From Candidatus Saccharimonadota bacterium (lineage in GTDB: Bacteria; Patescibacteriota; Saccharimonadia; Saccharimonadales; UBA4665): a stretch of DNA of 6,616 bases. A model generated the notes under the pieces. That model saw only the letters and a list, made by a program, of their open reading frames with translations. It did not search any database and was not told the DNA's origin. The first letter of the stretch is position 1, and each line of letters starts with the position of its first letter. Positions 1 through 5,677 of this stretch are shown here, one piece after another. The stretch spans positions 1 through 6,616 of the forward strand of contig JARIHJ010000015.1 in assembly GCA_029288335.1 (NCBI GenBank). Direction: 5' to 3'. Made by a program: the position numbers and the translations under genes.

Positions 1-608
1 GCCCGGCTTGTGGTGAGTTTTATCCGACCGTCGAGCAAGTTTTCCAAAAATACCAGAATTTGATTTACTTCCAATTCCGCAATTATCCCCTGACTAGCTT
101 GCACCCGAACGCGCTGGCCGCCGCCCATGCCGGCGAAGCTGCCGCGCTGCAGGGACAGTTTTGGCCGTTTTATAACAAGCTCTACCAGGAAAATGACAAA
201 TATTACCAAAGTAATGAGACGTACAACACCTGGATCGGCGCTAGCGACCCGCTGCCCGATTTCGTCAGTTACGCGCAGGCGTTGGGACTCAATGTCGCTA
301 AGTTCAAATCAGATTTCGCTAGCAGTAAGGTCAATGATATCGTCCAGGCCGATATGAACGCCGGCAACAATCTAGGTATTCAAGGAACACCGACATTTTT
401 CATTGACGGCACGGAAATAAATATCAATAATCTAGTCGACAGCAAAACCCAGCAGCCATCACTAGATGCTTTTTCGGCCGTCATTAACGCCGAAATTAAG
501 AAGAAAACCGGGGAGGCACCGAACCCGGCAGAGCTAGTCACGCCGACTAGTACACCAAGCACCAGCTCGAATCAGACAAACACCCAGCCGCTCCAAACCA
601 AGAAGTAG
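1..608 (+). CDS. DsbA-family thioredoxin-fold disulfide oxidoreductase, 5' truncated by window
   Basis: About 201 residues are visible, read in the frame that starts at base 3 and ends at TAG 606-608. The frame opens with Pro-Ala-Cys-Gly-Glu-Phe-Tyr. Bases 1-2 (gc) fit the end of a TGC codon, so this is very likely the second half of a CPAC redox motif whose first Cys lies outside the window. The cis-Pro loop of thioredoxin folds is present as GTPTFFIDG (384-410), and the helical insert typical of DsbA/Thioredoxin_4 proteins lies between them. The last 28 or so residues (from about 522) are a Pro/Ser/Thr/Asn-rich tail ending in Lys-Lys, longer than the fold needs and probably disordered. By family, it should form or shuffle disulfides outside the cytoplasmic membrane. 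A signal peptide or membrane anchor would lie upstream and cannot be seen. No partner such as VKOR or DsbB is visible. Confidence 0.9.
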   Translation, partial: PACGEFYPTVEQVFQKYQNLIYFQFRNYPLTSLHPNALAAAHAGEAAALQGQFWPFYNKLYQENDKYYQSNETYNTWIGASDPLPDFVSYAQALGLNVAKFKSDFASSKVNDIVQADMNAGNNLGIQGTPTFFIDGTEININNLVDSKTQQPSLDAFSAVINAEIKKKTGEAPNPAELVTPTSTPSTSSNQTNTQPLQTKK

Positions 609-636
609 CCGCCACTAGCACTAGCGTTAACAACCG

Positions 637-654
637 TGCTAAAATTATCTTAGC
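637..654 (+). promoter_or_regulatory. Putative extended -10 promoter with overlapping inverted repeat, upstream of the antiporter
   Basis: TGCTAAAAT (637-645) matches an extended -10 element (TGn plus a TATAAT-like hexamer). No good -35 is seen at 17 bp, which an extended -10 can tolerate. The predicted start is near 652, giving a leader of about 39 nt to the GTG at 691. The hexamer sits inside an imperfect palindrome, GCTAA-N7-TTAGC (638-654). A second short inverted repeat follows in the leader: CTGTTA at 654-659 with TAACAG at 670-675. The same TGCTAAAAT string recurs before the sugar transferase gene. No terminator is visible after the upstream gene, so read-through from it is also possible. 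Confidence 0.4.
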
Positions 655-690
655 TGTTAGCAAAATAAATAACAGATAACAAAAACAAAA

Positions 691-2391
691 GTGACTGACG
701 GCGTCTTCCAATCCTTAAGCATAATCATCGTAATCGCGGCTGCGGTGGCGTTTTTTATGCGCGCTATCAAACAGCCGCCGATTCTAGGCTACATTCTCTC
801 CGGTATCATCGTCGGACCTGCCGCACTCAATCTGGTCAAAGCACCGGCTTCCTTCGACACGTTCGCTAACCTCGGTATCACTCTGTTGCTCTTCATTATC
901 GGCCTCGGGCTAAACATCACTGTCGTAAAAAGGCTCGGCAAGGCGGTTTTCAGCGTTACCGCCGTCGAACTCATCTTTGTTGGAGGCATCGGCTGGCTAG
1001 TCGCATCGGCGCTCGGCTTTTCAGCAATCACAGCGGTGATAGTCGCCCTTTGTCTGTTTTTCTCAAGCACGATTATTATCGTCAAAACGCTAGCAGATAA
1101 AAACGAGCAATCCCGCCTGCACGGCCAAATCGCCATCGGTATCAACCTGTTACAAGACGTCATCGCTATGATTGTCCTGCTGTTCGTTGCGGCCAATTCG
1201 AGCCACGGCCTGGGACTGGCCGAAGCTGGCCGGCTAATCGGTAAGGGCGTGCTGCTGCTCGCCTTCTTGGTATTTTGCGCTAAATACGTACTGCCTAGGC
1301 TGGCGAGGTTCGCCGCCAGAAGCCAAGAGTTATTATTCCTGTTTGCGATCGCCTGGGGCGTGGGCGTGGCTAGCCTGTTCGAGGTCGCCGGCTTTTCGAT
1401 TGAAGTCGGGGCACTGTTCGCCGGCGTGTCGCTCGCCTCACTCGCCTATACTGCCGAGATTGAGGCGCGGCTTAAGCCGCTCCGTGATTTCTTTGTTGTC
1501 CTTTTCTTCATTGTGCTTGGCGAAAAATTAGGCCTGCACAGCCTCGCTAGCGCAATTGGTCCGGCGCTAATCTTATCCGCTATCGTAATCATTTTGAAGC
1601 CGACAACCATCACGGCCACGCTCGGGCTGATGGGCTATACCCGCCGCGTTAGCTTTTTGACAGGCATAAATGTCAGCCAAATTAGTGAATTTTCGGTCGT
1701 TTTGATCGCACTAGCGGCTTCGACTGGCTTGGTGGGTGCTCATTTAGTCTCGATAATTACACTGGTCACTATCATCACTATCGCTATTAGTGCTTACCTA
1801 AGCCATTACGACCGCGCGTTCTTAAAATGGTTCAACCGCGTGCCAATTAATCTGTTTTCTAGCGAGCGTGCCGGTGTCAAAAAAGTAGTGCAAAGCTACC
1901 CGCTAGTTTTGTTTGGCTACCACAAGGGCGGCCACGAATTCTTAAAAACCTTCCGTGAAATGCGCCGCCGCTACATCGTCATTGACTATGACCCGGGCGT
2001 CATCGAAATCCTGAAGCACCAGCGGATTCCCTGCCTTTACGGTGACGCGACCGACACGGAATTGCTCGAGGAAATCGGCATCGCCAGAACTCAGCTGGTC
2101 GTCAGCACCATCGGTGATTTCGAAGTGAACCAACAGTTGGTACGCCATATCAACCTAGTCAATCCGGAAGCTTCGATTATCTGTAACGCATCGAGTTACG
2201 AGGAAGCCCTGCAGCTCTACGAGCTCGGCAGTACCTACGTAATGGTGCCGCACTATATGAGCAGCGAGCGGCTCTCAAACTTCATCAAAGACAGCAATAT
2301 GAGCCGCCAGAAATTCCTGGACTTCCGTGAAGAACACCTCGAACATTTACGCAACTCCCACGCTCTATCGCTTGCCGAAGAAGCTCTTTAA
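691..2391 (+). CDS. CPA2-family (Kef-type) cation:proton antiporter with C-terminal TrkA-N/RCK domain
   Basis: This 566-residue inner-membrane protein probably exchanges K+ or Na+ for protons. Residues 1-385 form a hydrophobic Na_H_Exchanger domain of about 12 membrane segments. It carries QPPILGYILSGIIVGP (28-43), FFSSTIIIVK (123-132) and LLQDVIA (153-159). In the last, Gln155-Asp156 matches the QD pair of Kef-like transporters, and Lys303 lies in a later segment (ILKP). Residues about 403-520 are a TrkA-N Rossmann domain with LVLFGYHKGG (405-414), an acidic residue after strand 2 (IDYD, 431-434) and GDATD (451-455). The nucleotide loop is GxHxxG rather than GxGxxG. No TrkA-C domain is obvious; a polar, charged helix ends the protein. 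An in-frame TAA lies at 670-672 and no ATG follows before GTG 691, so GTG is the best start, although no clear Shine-Dalgarno precedes it. Substrate and ligand are inferred from the family only. Confidence 0.92.
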   Translation: MTDGVFQSLSIIIVIAAAVAFFMRAIKQPPILGYILSGIIVGPAALNLVKAPASFDTFANLGITLLLFIIGLGLNITVVKRLGKAVFSVTAVELIFVGGIGWLVASALGFSAITAVIVALCLFFSSTIIIVKTLADKNEQSRLHGQIAIGINLLQDVIAMIVLLFVAANSSHGLGLAEAGRLIGKGVLLLAFLVFCAKYVLPRLARFAARSQELLFLFAIAWGVGVASLFEVAGFSIEVGALFAGVSLASLAYTAEIEARLKPLRDFFVVLFFIVLGEKLGLHSLASAIGPALILSAIVIILKPTTITATLGLMGYTRRVSFLTGINVSQISEFSVVLIALAASTGLVGAHLVSIITLVTIITIAISAYLSHYDRAFLKWFNRVPINLFSSERAGVKKVVQSYPLVLFGYHKGGHEFLKTFREMRRRYIVIDYDPGVIEILKHQRIPCLYGDATDTELLEEIGIARTQLVVSTIGDFEVNQQLVRHINLVNPEASIICNASSYEEALQLYELGSTYVMVPHYMSSERLSNFIKDSNMSRQKFLDFREEHLEHLRNSHALSLAEEAL

Positions 2392-2558
2392 TCGACGGGT
2401 AGACCCTCGCAGCATTTGGTTGGCATCTTGCAGGCCGGGCAGATGAAGTGACCGTGCACCGGCTCGATCGGATAATAGCTGCAGCTGTCACAGAAAAATT
2501 ACGGCGATTTTTCTTTGACTAGTTGGTCGTAAACTTCATCTTTTTTATTTTCGTCCAT
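2388..2558 (-). pseudogene. Small CxxC zinc-ribbon protein interrupted by one in-frame TAA
   Basis: Reading the minus strand from ATG at 2558 gives 19 codons (MDENKKDEVYDQLVKEKSP). A TAA follows (plus-strand 2499-2501), then 36 more codons in the same frame ending at TAA 2388-2390. The second part starts FFCDSCSYYPIEPVHGHF and carries Cys23-x2-Cys26, Cys40-Pro-Ala-Cys43 and Cys49-Cys50, a good zinc-ribbon pattern. The frame is unchanged across the stop, so this is a nonsense change, not a frameshift. One transition would turn CAA (Gln) into this TAA. The ATG lies only 4 bp after the stop of the upstream minus-strand gene, and the end shares a TTAA with the antiporter stop, both signs of a gene kept in a tight layout. 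It could be a recent pseudogene, a sequencing error or, less likely, a read-through gene. No internal start gives the whole ribbon. Function is unknown. Confidence 0.6.
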
Positions 2559-2562
2559 AAGT

Positions 2563-3714
2563 CTATTTTGTACCGCAGTGGCCGCTTATGCAATTTTTGC
2601 ACCAATCTTGTACACCGACATCCGTAAATTCATGGCAGTTTACACACTCACCTTTGTGAACACTGCCGCCGTGCCAAGAATTTGTCTCACCGGCCCTGTT
2701 ACCAAAGCCGCTAGCTTCTAGCTGGCCGCTAGCTCCCAGTTCGCCTCCCGGACCAAAGCTAGCGCCGCAACCGCTAAACACTTGCTGCGCCGCTCGCGCC
2801 TGGCTAGTCGCCACAAATATTTCTTGCAACAGCGGCATAGTTACGACGACAGTCTCGCCGGCCACAGTGTAACTAGTTGGCTTACCACCGCTTTCATAGC
2901 GGCTCGCCGTTGTCGCAGCCACCGAATAGAACTCACGCTCGTCGCAGCAGCCGCTTAGCATTTTTTCAGTCAGATAATTAACTAGGTCTGGCTGGTTCTG
3001 TACAAATTCATAAGTTTCCAACCCCGGCGCATCAGGAAGCTGCCGACCGGCACGGAAGCGCTTGCCAGGATTCTGCGCCGCCAGCGATTGGTCGTATACA
3101 CCAGTTAACTTATCAATTAAGAATTCCTGCTCTATTTCGTCTTCGTCACCATAAATTCGCTGGCCCAGCAATTCACCATCCTTTGGCTTCTGACCAAAGC
3201 TGGCATAAATCGCCTCAAGCGCCTGGCGGTTACTGCCGTCCAGACTTTGGCTTTGCATCCGCAAGCGGCCATCGGGCATCCTAGTAATCACGCGCAGCAT
3301 TGTTTGCTTGCGGCGGACATTATAACCACCGACGTCTGCGTTAGCGTTCATTAGCTCCGGCGGGAAATCACTCACGGTAATCATCGTGTTTGGCAACTTG
3401 CCTCGCGCCATTTTAACCATATCGCCGTACTCGTCGAGCTCAATTCCCCGGCGGCGTTTTTCAAAAGCTAAATTCGGATTTTTGTCAGCTAAATTGTTAG
3501 CATCGGCTAGCGATTTTTCAAAAATCGGTTTAAGTGCACCGCCGTCGCTAGCATAGAGCTCCTGGCCATCAAACGTATATTCGAAGCTGGTGCGCATCCG
3601 GCCATTGAGAGTTTCCGCCAGCCAGGTCGCAGCATCATTTCTCGCCCGAATTTCTCGGTCACAAATTTCGTTCTTTGGCTTTTCTAATACGGTTTCCACA
3701 AAAATAGCCCTCAC
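2563..3714 (-). CDS. Unrecognised 383-aa protein with C-terminal zinc-ribbon-like Cys cluster
   Basis: I do not recognise this family. The protein is soluble, with no signal peptide or membrane segment. Residues 1-110 are charged, with many Lys, Arg, Asp and Glu. Residues 110-250 look like a mixed alpha/beta domain (SDFPPELMNANADVGG, then VRRKQTMLRVITRMPDGRLR). Residues 255-310 contain Cys256-Cys257 and a Ser/Thr/Ala-rich stretch. Residues 315-350 are a Gly-rich linker. The C-terminus has Cys357-x2-Cys360-His361, Cys372-x2-Cys375 and His379-Cys380, which could bind zinc. The GTG start at 3714 lies in the loop of a terminator-like hairpin. GGG with a 5-nt spacing precedes it, so it is usable. 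A second candidate, GTG at codon 6 (3699), has AGGG 8 nt upstream. A zinc-ribbon remnant follows 4 bp downstream on the same strand, suggesting a two-gene unit of metal-binding proteins. The reading frame is certain; the function is not. Confidence 0.8.
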   Translation of the reverse strand: MRAIFVETVLEKPKNEICDREIRARNDAATWLAETLNGRMRTSFEYTFDGQELYASDGGALKPIFEKSLADANNLADKNPNLAFEKRRRGIELDEYGDMVKMARGKLPNTMITVSDFPPELMNANADVGGYNVRRKQTMLRVITRMPDGRLRMQSQSLDGSNRQALEAIYASFGQKPKDGELLGQRIYGDEDEIEQEFLIDKLTGVYDQSLAAQNPGKRFRAGRQLPDAPGLETYEFVQNQPDLVNYLTEKMLSGCCDEREFYSVAATTASRYESGGKPTSYTVAGETVVVTMPLLQEIFVATSQARAAQQVFSGCGASFGPGGELGASGQLEASGFGNRAGETNSWHGGSVHKGECVNCHEFTDVGVQDWCKNCISGHCGTK

Positions 3715-3738
3715 TTTTTCCCAAGCAAGGGCTATTTT
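3701..3738 (-). terminator. Intrinsic terminator-like hairpin covering the start codon of the 383-aa gene
   Basis: AAAATAGCCCT (3701-3711) and AGGGCTATTTT (3728-3738) form a perfect 11-bp stem with a 16-nt loop (3712-3727). Read on the minus strand, the second arm runs into TTTTTG, as expected for a Rho-independent terminator of the LexA-like/ligase operon. The A-rich and T-rich flanks would let it work in both directions. What is odd is that the GTG start of the next minus-strand gene (3714-3712) sits inside the loop. The hairpin may therefore be an attenuator, or the next gene's transcript may start inside the loop so that the stem cannot form. Confidence 0.6.
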
Positions 3739-3739
3739 A
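3734..3739 (-). promoter_or_regulatory. Possible -10 box for the 383-aa gene, inside the terminator arm
   Basis: The minus strand reads TAAAAT here, the same hexamer as in the two candidate promoters near 640 and 5648. A start about 7 nt further (near 3727) would place the 5' end in the hairpin loop, leaving a leader of about 13 nt with GGGAAAAA before GTG 3714. No convincing -35 is seen, so this is only a suggestion. Confidence 0.25.
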
Positions 3740-3873
3740 TGTATTCCTGCTCGGGAAATTTGGCGTTGTATCGGGCTTTAACCGTTGCGGCACAGCGAAG
3801 GAATTACACCTTACTTCCAACTTTGTTTGTTACAAATTAAAATTACGCCAAATGTAGCGCACTGTCTATTGTA
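3739..3873. other. Gene-free spacer with a long-range inverted repeat
   Basis: No credible gene or tRNA lies in these 135 bp. ATTTGGCGT (3758-3766) has a perfect 9-bp inverted partner, ACGCCAAAT (3845-3853), 78 nt away. A weaker pair, TGTATTCC (3740-3747) with GGAATTACA (3800-3808, one bulge), interleaves with it. On the minus strand this would be the 3' end of the LexA-like transcript, or the leader of the 383-aa gene. A structured RNA is possible but not shown. Confidence 0.35.
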
Positions 3874-4344
3874 TTAAACACTACTAGCCAGCCGAGCCCT
3901 GATTTCTGTTAGCCGAGCGCTAAAGCCGTGGGCGGCGCCATCGAGACCAAGAATTTTTAGCGCAGCGATCAGAATATTGATCTGCTCGATTTGCTCATCG
4001 GTAGGATTTTGCTCAAGCTGAGCGAATAGATGGTCGACTTTTTCGACCAGCCACTTCTCCTCGCCGGCTCTAACTTGATTAGTGGCTAGTTTGTGCTCGC
4101 CGCTAGACTCCGCTAGCTCCAGTGATCTAGCACTCCGCCCGCGCTTCACGAGATGACCTCTAGCGATTAAGCTGTTGATATGCAATGCCACCGTCGCGAC
4201 GCTGGTGTAATTTAGTCCTGCCATAATCTCGCGGTAGCTAGGACTGTAGCCGTGCTCACCTATAAAATCTTCGATAAATTTCAGCAATATTAGCTGTTTC
4301 TTGGTCGGCCGGAACTTATCATCAACTGTTTGCTTTTCGTTCAT
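3874..4344 (-). CDS. LexA-type winged-helix DNA-binding protein lacking the S24 peptidase domain
   Basis: This 156-residue protein is shorter than the usual LexA of about 200. Residues 14-77 match the LexA DNA-binding domain: TKKQLILLKFIEDFI, GYSPSYREI (32-40), the recognition-helix region TSVATVALHINSL (47-59), then a wing with GHLVKRGRSARSLEL (63-77). Aligned from memory with E. coli LexA (T5 to T14), no gap is needed through residue 95. Here VRAGE (91-95) falls where E. coli has VAAGE, the self-cleavage site. Nothing resembling the S24 catalytic Ser/Lys segments follows. Instead there is a helical, Glu/Gln/Leu-rich tail (98-133) and an Ala/Arg-rich end. It is probably a transcription repressor that cannot cleave itself; the tail may dimerise or bind a partner. 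The ATG at 4344 overlaps the ligase-like gene by 23 bp, so translation is probably coupled. The family call is firm; a role in the SOS response is not shown. Confidence 0.85.
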   Translation of the reverse strand: MNEKQTVDDKFRPTKKQLILLKFIEDFIGEHGYSPSYREIMAGLNYTSVATVALHINSLIARGHLVKRGRSARSLELAESSGEHKLATNQVRAGEEKWLVEKVDHLFAQLEQNPTDEQIEQINILIAALKILGLDGAAHGFSARLTEIRARLASSV

Positions 4345-5641
4345 TTTTCAATTTTACCTTAACTAGAGCAATTGCAGCGAGGCCCCAGAAAACATAGGCC
4401 AGGGTGACATCGGTCCACGCGGGCAGCAGGAAATTGACGACCGCTAGACCGATAAAGCTAGCGAATAAGCCTAGCGCTAGCGGCGATTTGCGCTTCAAAA
4501 GCGCCACGGCTACCAGCACAAAAAATGCTAGCAGTAGAGCCAGCCCCAGCCAGCCATCCTCTTCGCCGATCTGTAAATAATAGTTCTCGGTGTTTCTAGT
4601 GCTAGCGTCCGAGTTATAAACACTTGCCGGCCCGCTAGTGCCCGGGCTTTCACCTAATGGTTGGCTAGTGAAGTCGTGCCAACCGCTAGCCAGCGCGCTG
4701 GCGTGGCCCTGGTCGCTAGTTGTCTTGACCGCCGAATTTTTCTGCGTGTGCAAAAAGTAATTTTGTAAGTGCGAATTGTTATGAAAACCTGCAAAAAGCG
4801 CGGCCAGAATTATAACGATAATAACTCCGCTAGCCAGCATAATTTTCCTGGTTTTAGCGCTAGAAACCAGCAGCACGGCTAGCAAAATAAGGCTAACAAT
4901 CGTGCCAAGCCAAGCACTACGGCTAAAGCTAAACGCCAGGGCCGCTAGCGCGAGCACCAGGCTGGCACCGTAGGCCAATTTGCGCTTCGTCTTCGCAAAC
5001 GCCAGCGCTAGCAGGGTGACAATTACCAGCAAGTAAGCGCCGAGTGGATTGGCGCCGCGCGTGAATGACATCGCTCTGGGGAAGTTTTTATTGTGGTTAA
5101 TCGTCTCGTAAGGGAAAATTGTGTGCGAATTGTAGCCAAAATGGCCGAGGAAATTCAGCGGCAAAACTGCGAACTGCAAAATCGCAAAAACCACTACAAC
5201 CAGTGCCGGAATAAAAATCAGCTTGCGCCAATGGTTGGCCAAAAAATTACTCTTGCTCGCAAACAAATAAACCACGATAAAGAACAGCAAATACCTGGTG
5301 TCGACGATCCAGCCATAGCCAAGCGCTTTCAAGCTAACATTATGCTCAAAATAAGCGACAATCCCCCAAACAACTTCGAGCACTACAAACGCCACCAGCG
5401 GCCAAAGCCACCGCTGTCGAATTAAATTAGCTGCAAGCTTCCTATCTAGTAGTAACAGGCAGGCCGCCGCTAGCATCAACAGCGCTAGGATTAACTCGAT
5501 AATCAGCCGAACTAGAGTGTAATAGCCGAAAACACTAGCTAGCGCGACGCTAATAAATGCCCAGACTGGCACGAGCACCAGCACTAAAGCCGACAGCCAG
5601 CTCGACACGCCGGCGATTTTGTTTTCTAACTTTACAGACAT
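4322..5641 (-). CDS. O-antigen ligase / Wzy-type polysaccharide polymerase-like membrane protein
   Basis: This 439-residue integral membrane protein has about 10-12 hydrophobic segments. It has the Wzy_C/O-antigen-ligase layout. TRGANPLGAYLL (194-205) opens the core, FSFSRSAWLG (237-246) is the family's Ser-Arg motif, and a large polar outside loop (about 285-350) contains LGESPGTSGPAS (329-340). ENYYLQIGEEDGWLGL (352-367) then resembles the usual conserved stretch after the loop, and the protein ends with more membrane segments and a basic tail. By family it transfers or polymerises lipid-linked glycan on the outer face of the membrane; ligase and polymerase cannot be told apart from sequence. 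A sugar transferase is encoded divergently, which fits a surface-polysaccharide locus. The ATG at 5641 lacks a Shine-Dalgarno and lies close to a predicted promoter, so the mRNA may be almost leaderless. Its TGA stop (4324-4322) lies inside the following LexA-like gene. Confidence 0.85.
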   Translation of the reverse strand: MSVKLENKIAGVSSWLSALVLVLVPVWAFISVALASVFGYYTLVRLIIELILALLMLAAACLLLLDRKLAANLIRQRWLWPLVAFVVLEVVWGIVAYFEHNVSLKALGYGWIVDTRYLLFFIVVYLFASKSNFLANHWRKLIFIPALVVVVFAILQFAVLPLNFLGHFGYNSHTIFPYETINHNKNFPRAMSFTRGANPLGAYLLVIVTLLALAFAKTKRKLAYGASLVLALAALAFSFSRSAWLGTIVSLILLAVLLVSSAKTRKIMLASGVIIVIILAALFAGFHNNSHLQNYFLHTQKNSAVKTTSDQGHASALASGWHDFTSQPLGESPGTSGPASVYNSDASTRNTENYYLQIGEEDGWLGLALLLAFFVLVAVALLKRKSPLALGLFASFIGLAVVNFLLPAWTDVTLAYVFWGLAAIALVKVKLKNERKANS

Positions 5642-5644
5642 AAA

Positions 5645-5653
5645 TGCTAAAAT
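5645..5653 (+). promoter_or_regulatory. Putative extended -10 promoter for the sugar transferase gene
   Basis: TGCTAAAAT is identical to the element before the antiporter gene. The predicted start is near 5660, 18 nt before ATG 5678. An alternative is TTTACA (5631-5636) with TAGTAT (5655-5660) at 18 bp. It lies back to back with the minus-strand -10 at 5656-5661, so the two promoters probably compete for polymerase. Confidence 0.4.
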
Positions 5654-5655
5654 CT

Positions 5656-5661
5656 AGTATA
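5656..5661 (-). promoter_or_regulatory. Putative -10 box for the ligase/LexA-like operon
   Basis: The minus strand reads TATACT, a 5/6 match to TATAAT. The start would be near 5649, only about 8 nt before the ATG at 5641. A weak -35 candidate, TTGATT (plus 5682-5687), has a 20-bp spacing, and no Shine-Dalgarno is present. Confidence 0.4.
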
Positions 5662-5677
5662 GCTTAGGTAGCCGAAT

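Noticed and set aside
789..1196. Minus-strand 135-codon frame inside the antiporter gene
   Set aside because: It is antisense to a clear membrane-protein gene with strong family motifs; its composition is that of a shadow frame.
2285..2491. Minus-strand 68-codon frame overlapping the zinc-ribbon region
   Set aside because: It is in a different frame from the Cys-pattern frame, has no domain signal and extends deep into the antiporter's 3' end.
3488..3501. GCTAAATTGTTAGC palindrome as an operator
   Set aside because: It lies in the middle of the 383-aa coding region and is explained by codons for Ala-Asn-Asn-Leu-Ala; there is no promoter nearby.
3739..3840. Plus-strand 33-codon frame starting ATG just after AGGGCTATTTT
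   Set aside because: The apparent Shine-Dalgarno is the hairpin arm. The peptide has no recognisable features, no promoter is visible, and the frame runs into a convergent gene.
4316..4324. Tandem TGA TGA TAA at the end of the ligase-like gene, hinting at TGA recoding as glycine (code 25)
   Set aside because: The string arises from the overlapping LexA-like coding sequence (GTT GAT GAT AAG). The long frames here have no internal TGA, which a recoded genome would have.
5093..5425. Plus-strand 110-codon frame opposite the ligase-like gene
   Set aside because: It is rich in Gln, Asn and Lys, as expected antisense to membrane codons, and the minus-strand gene has recognised motifs.
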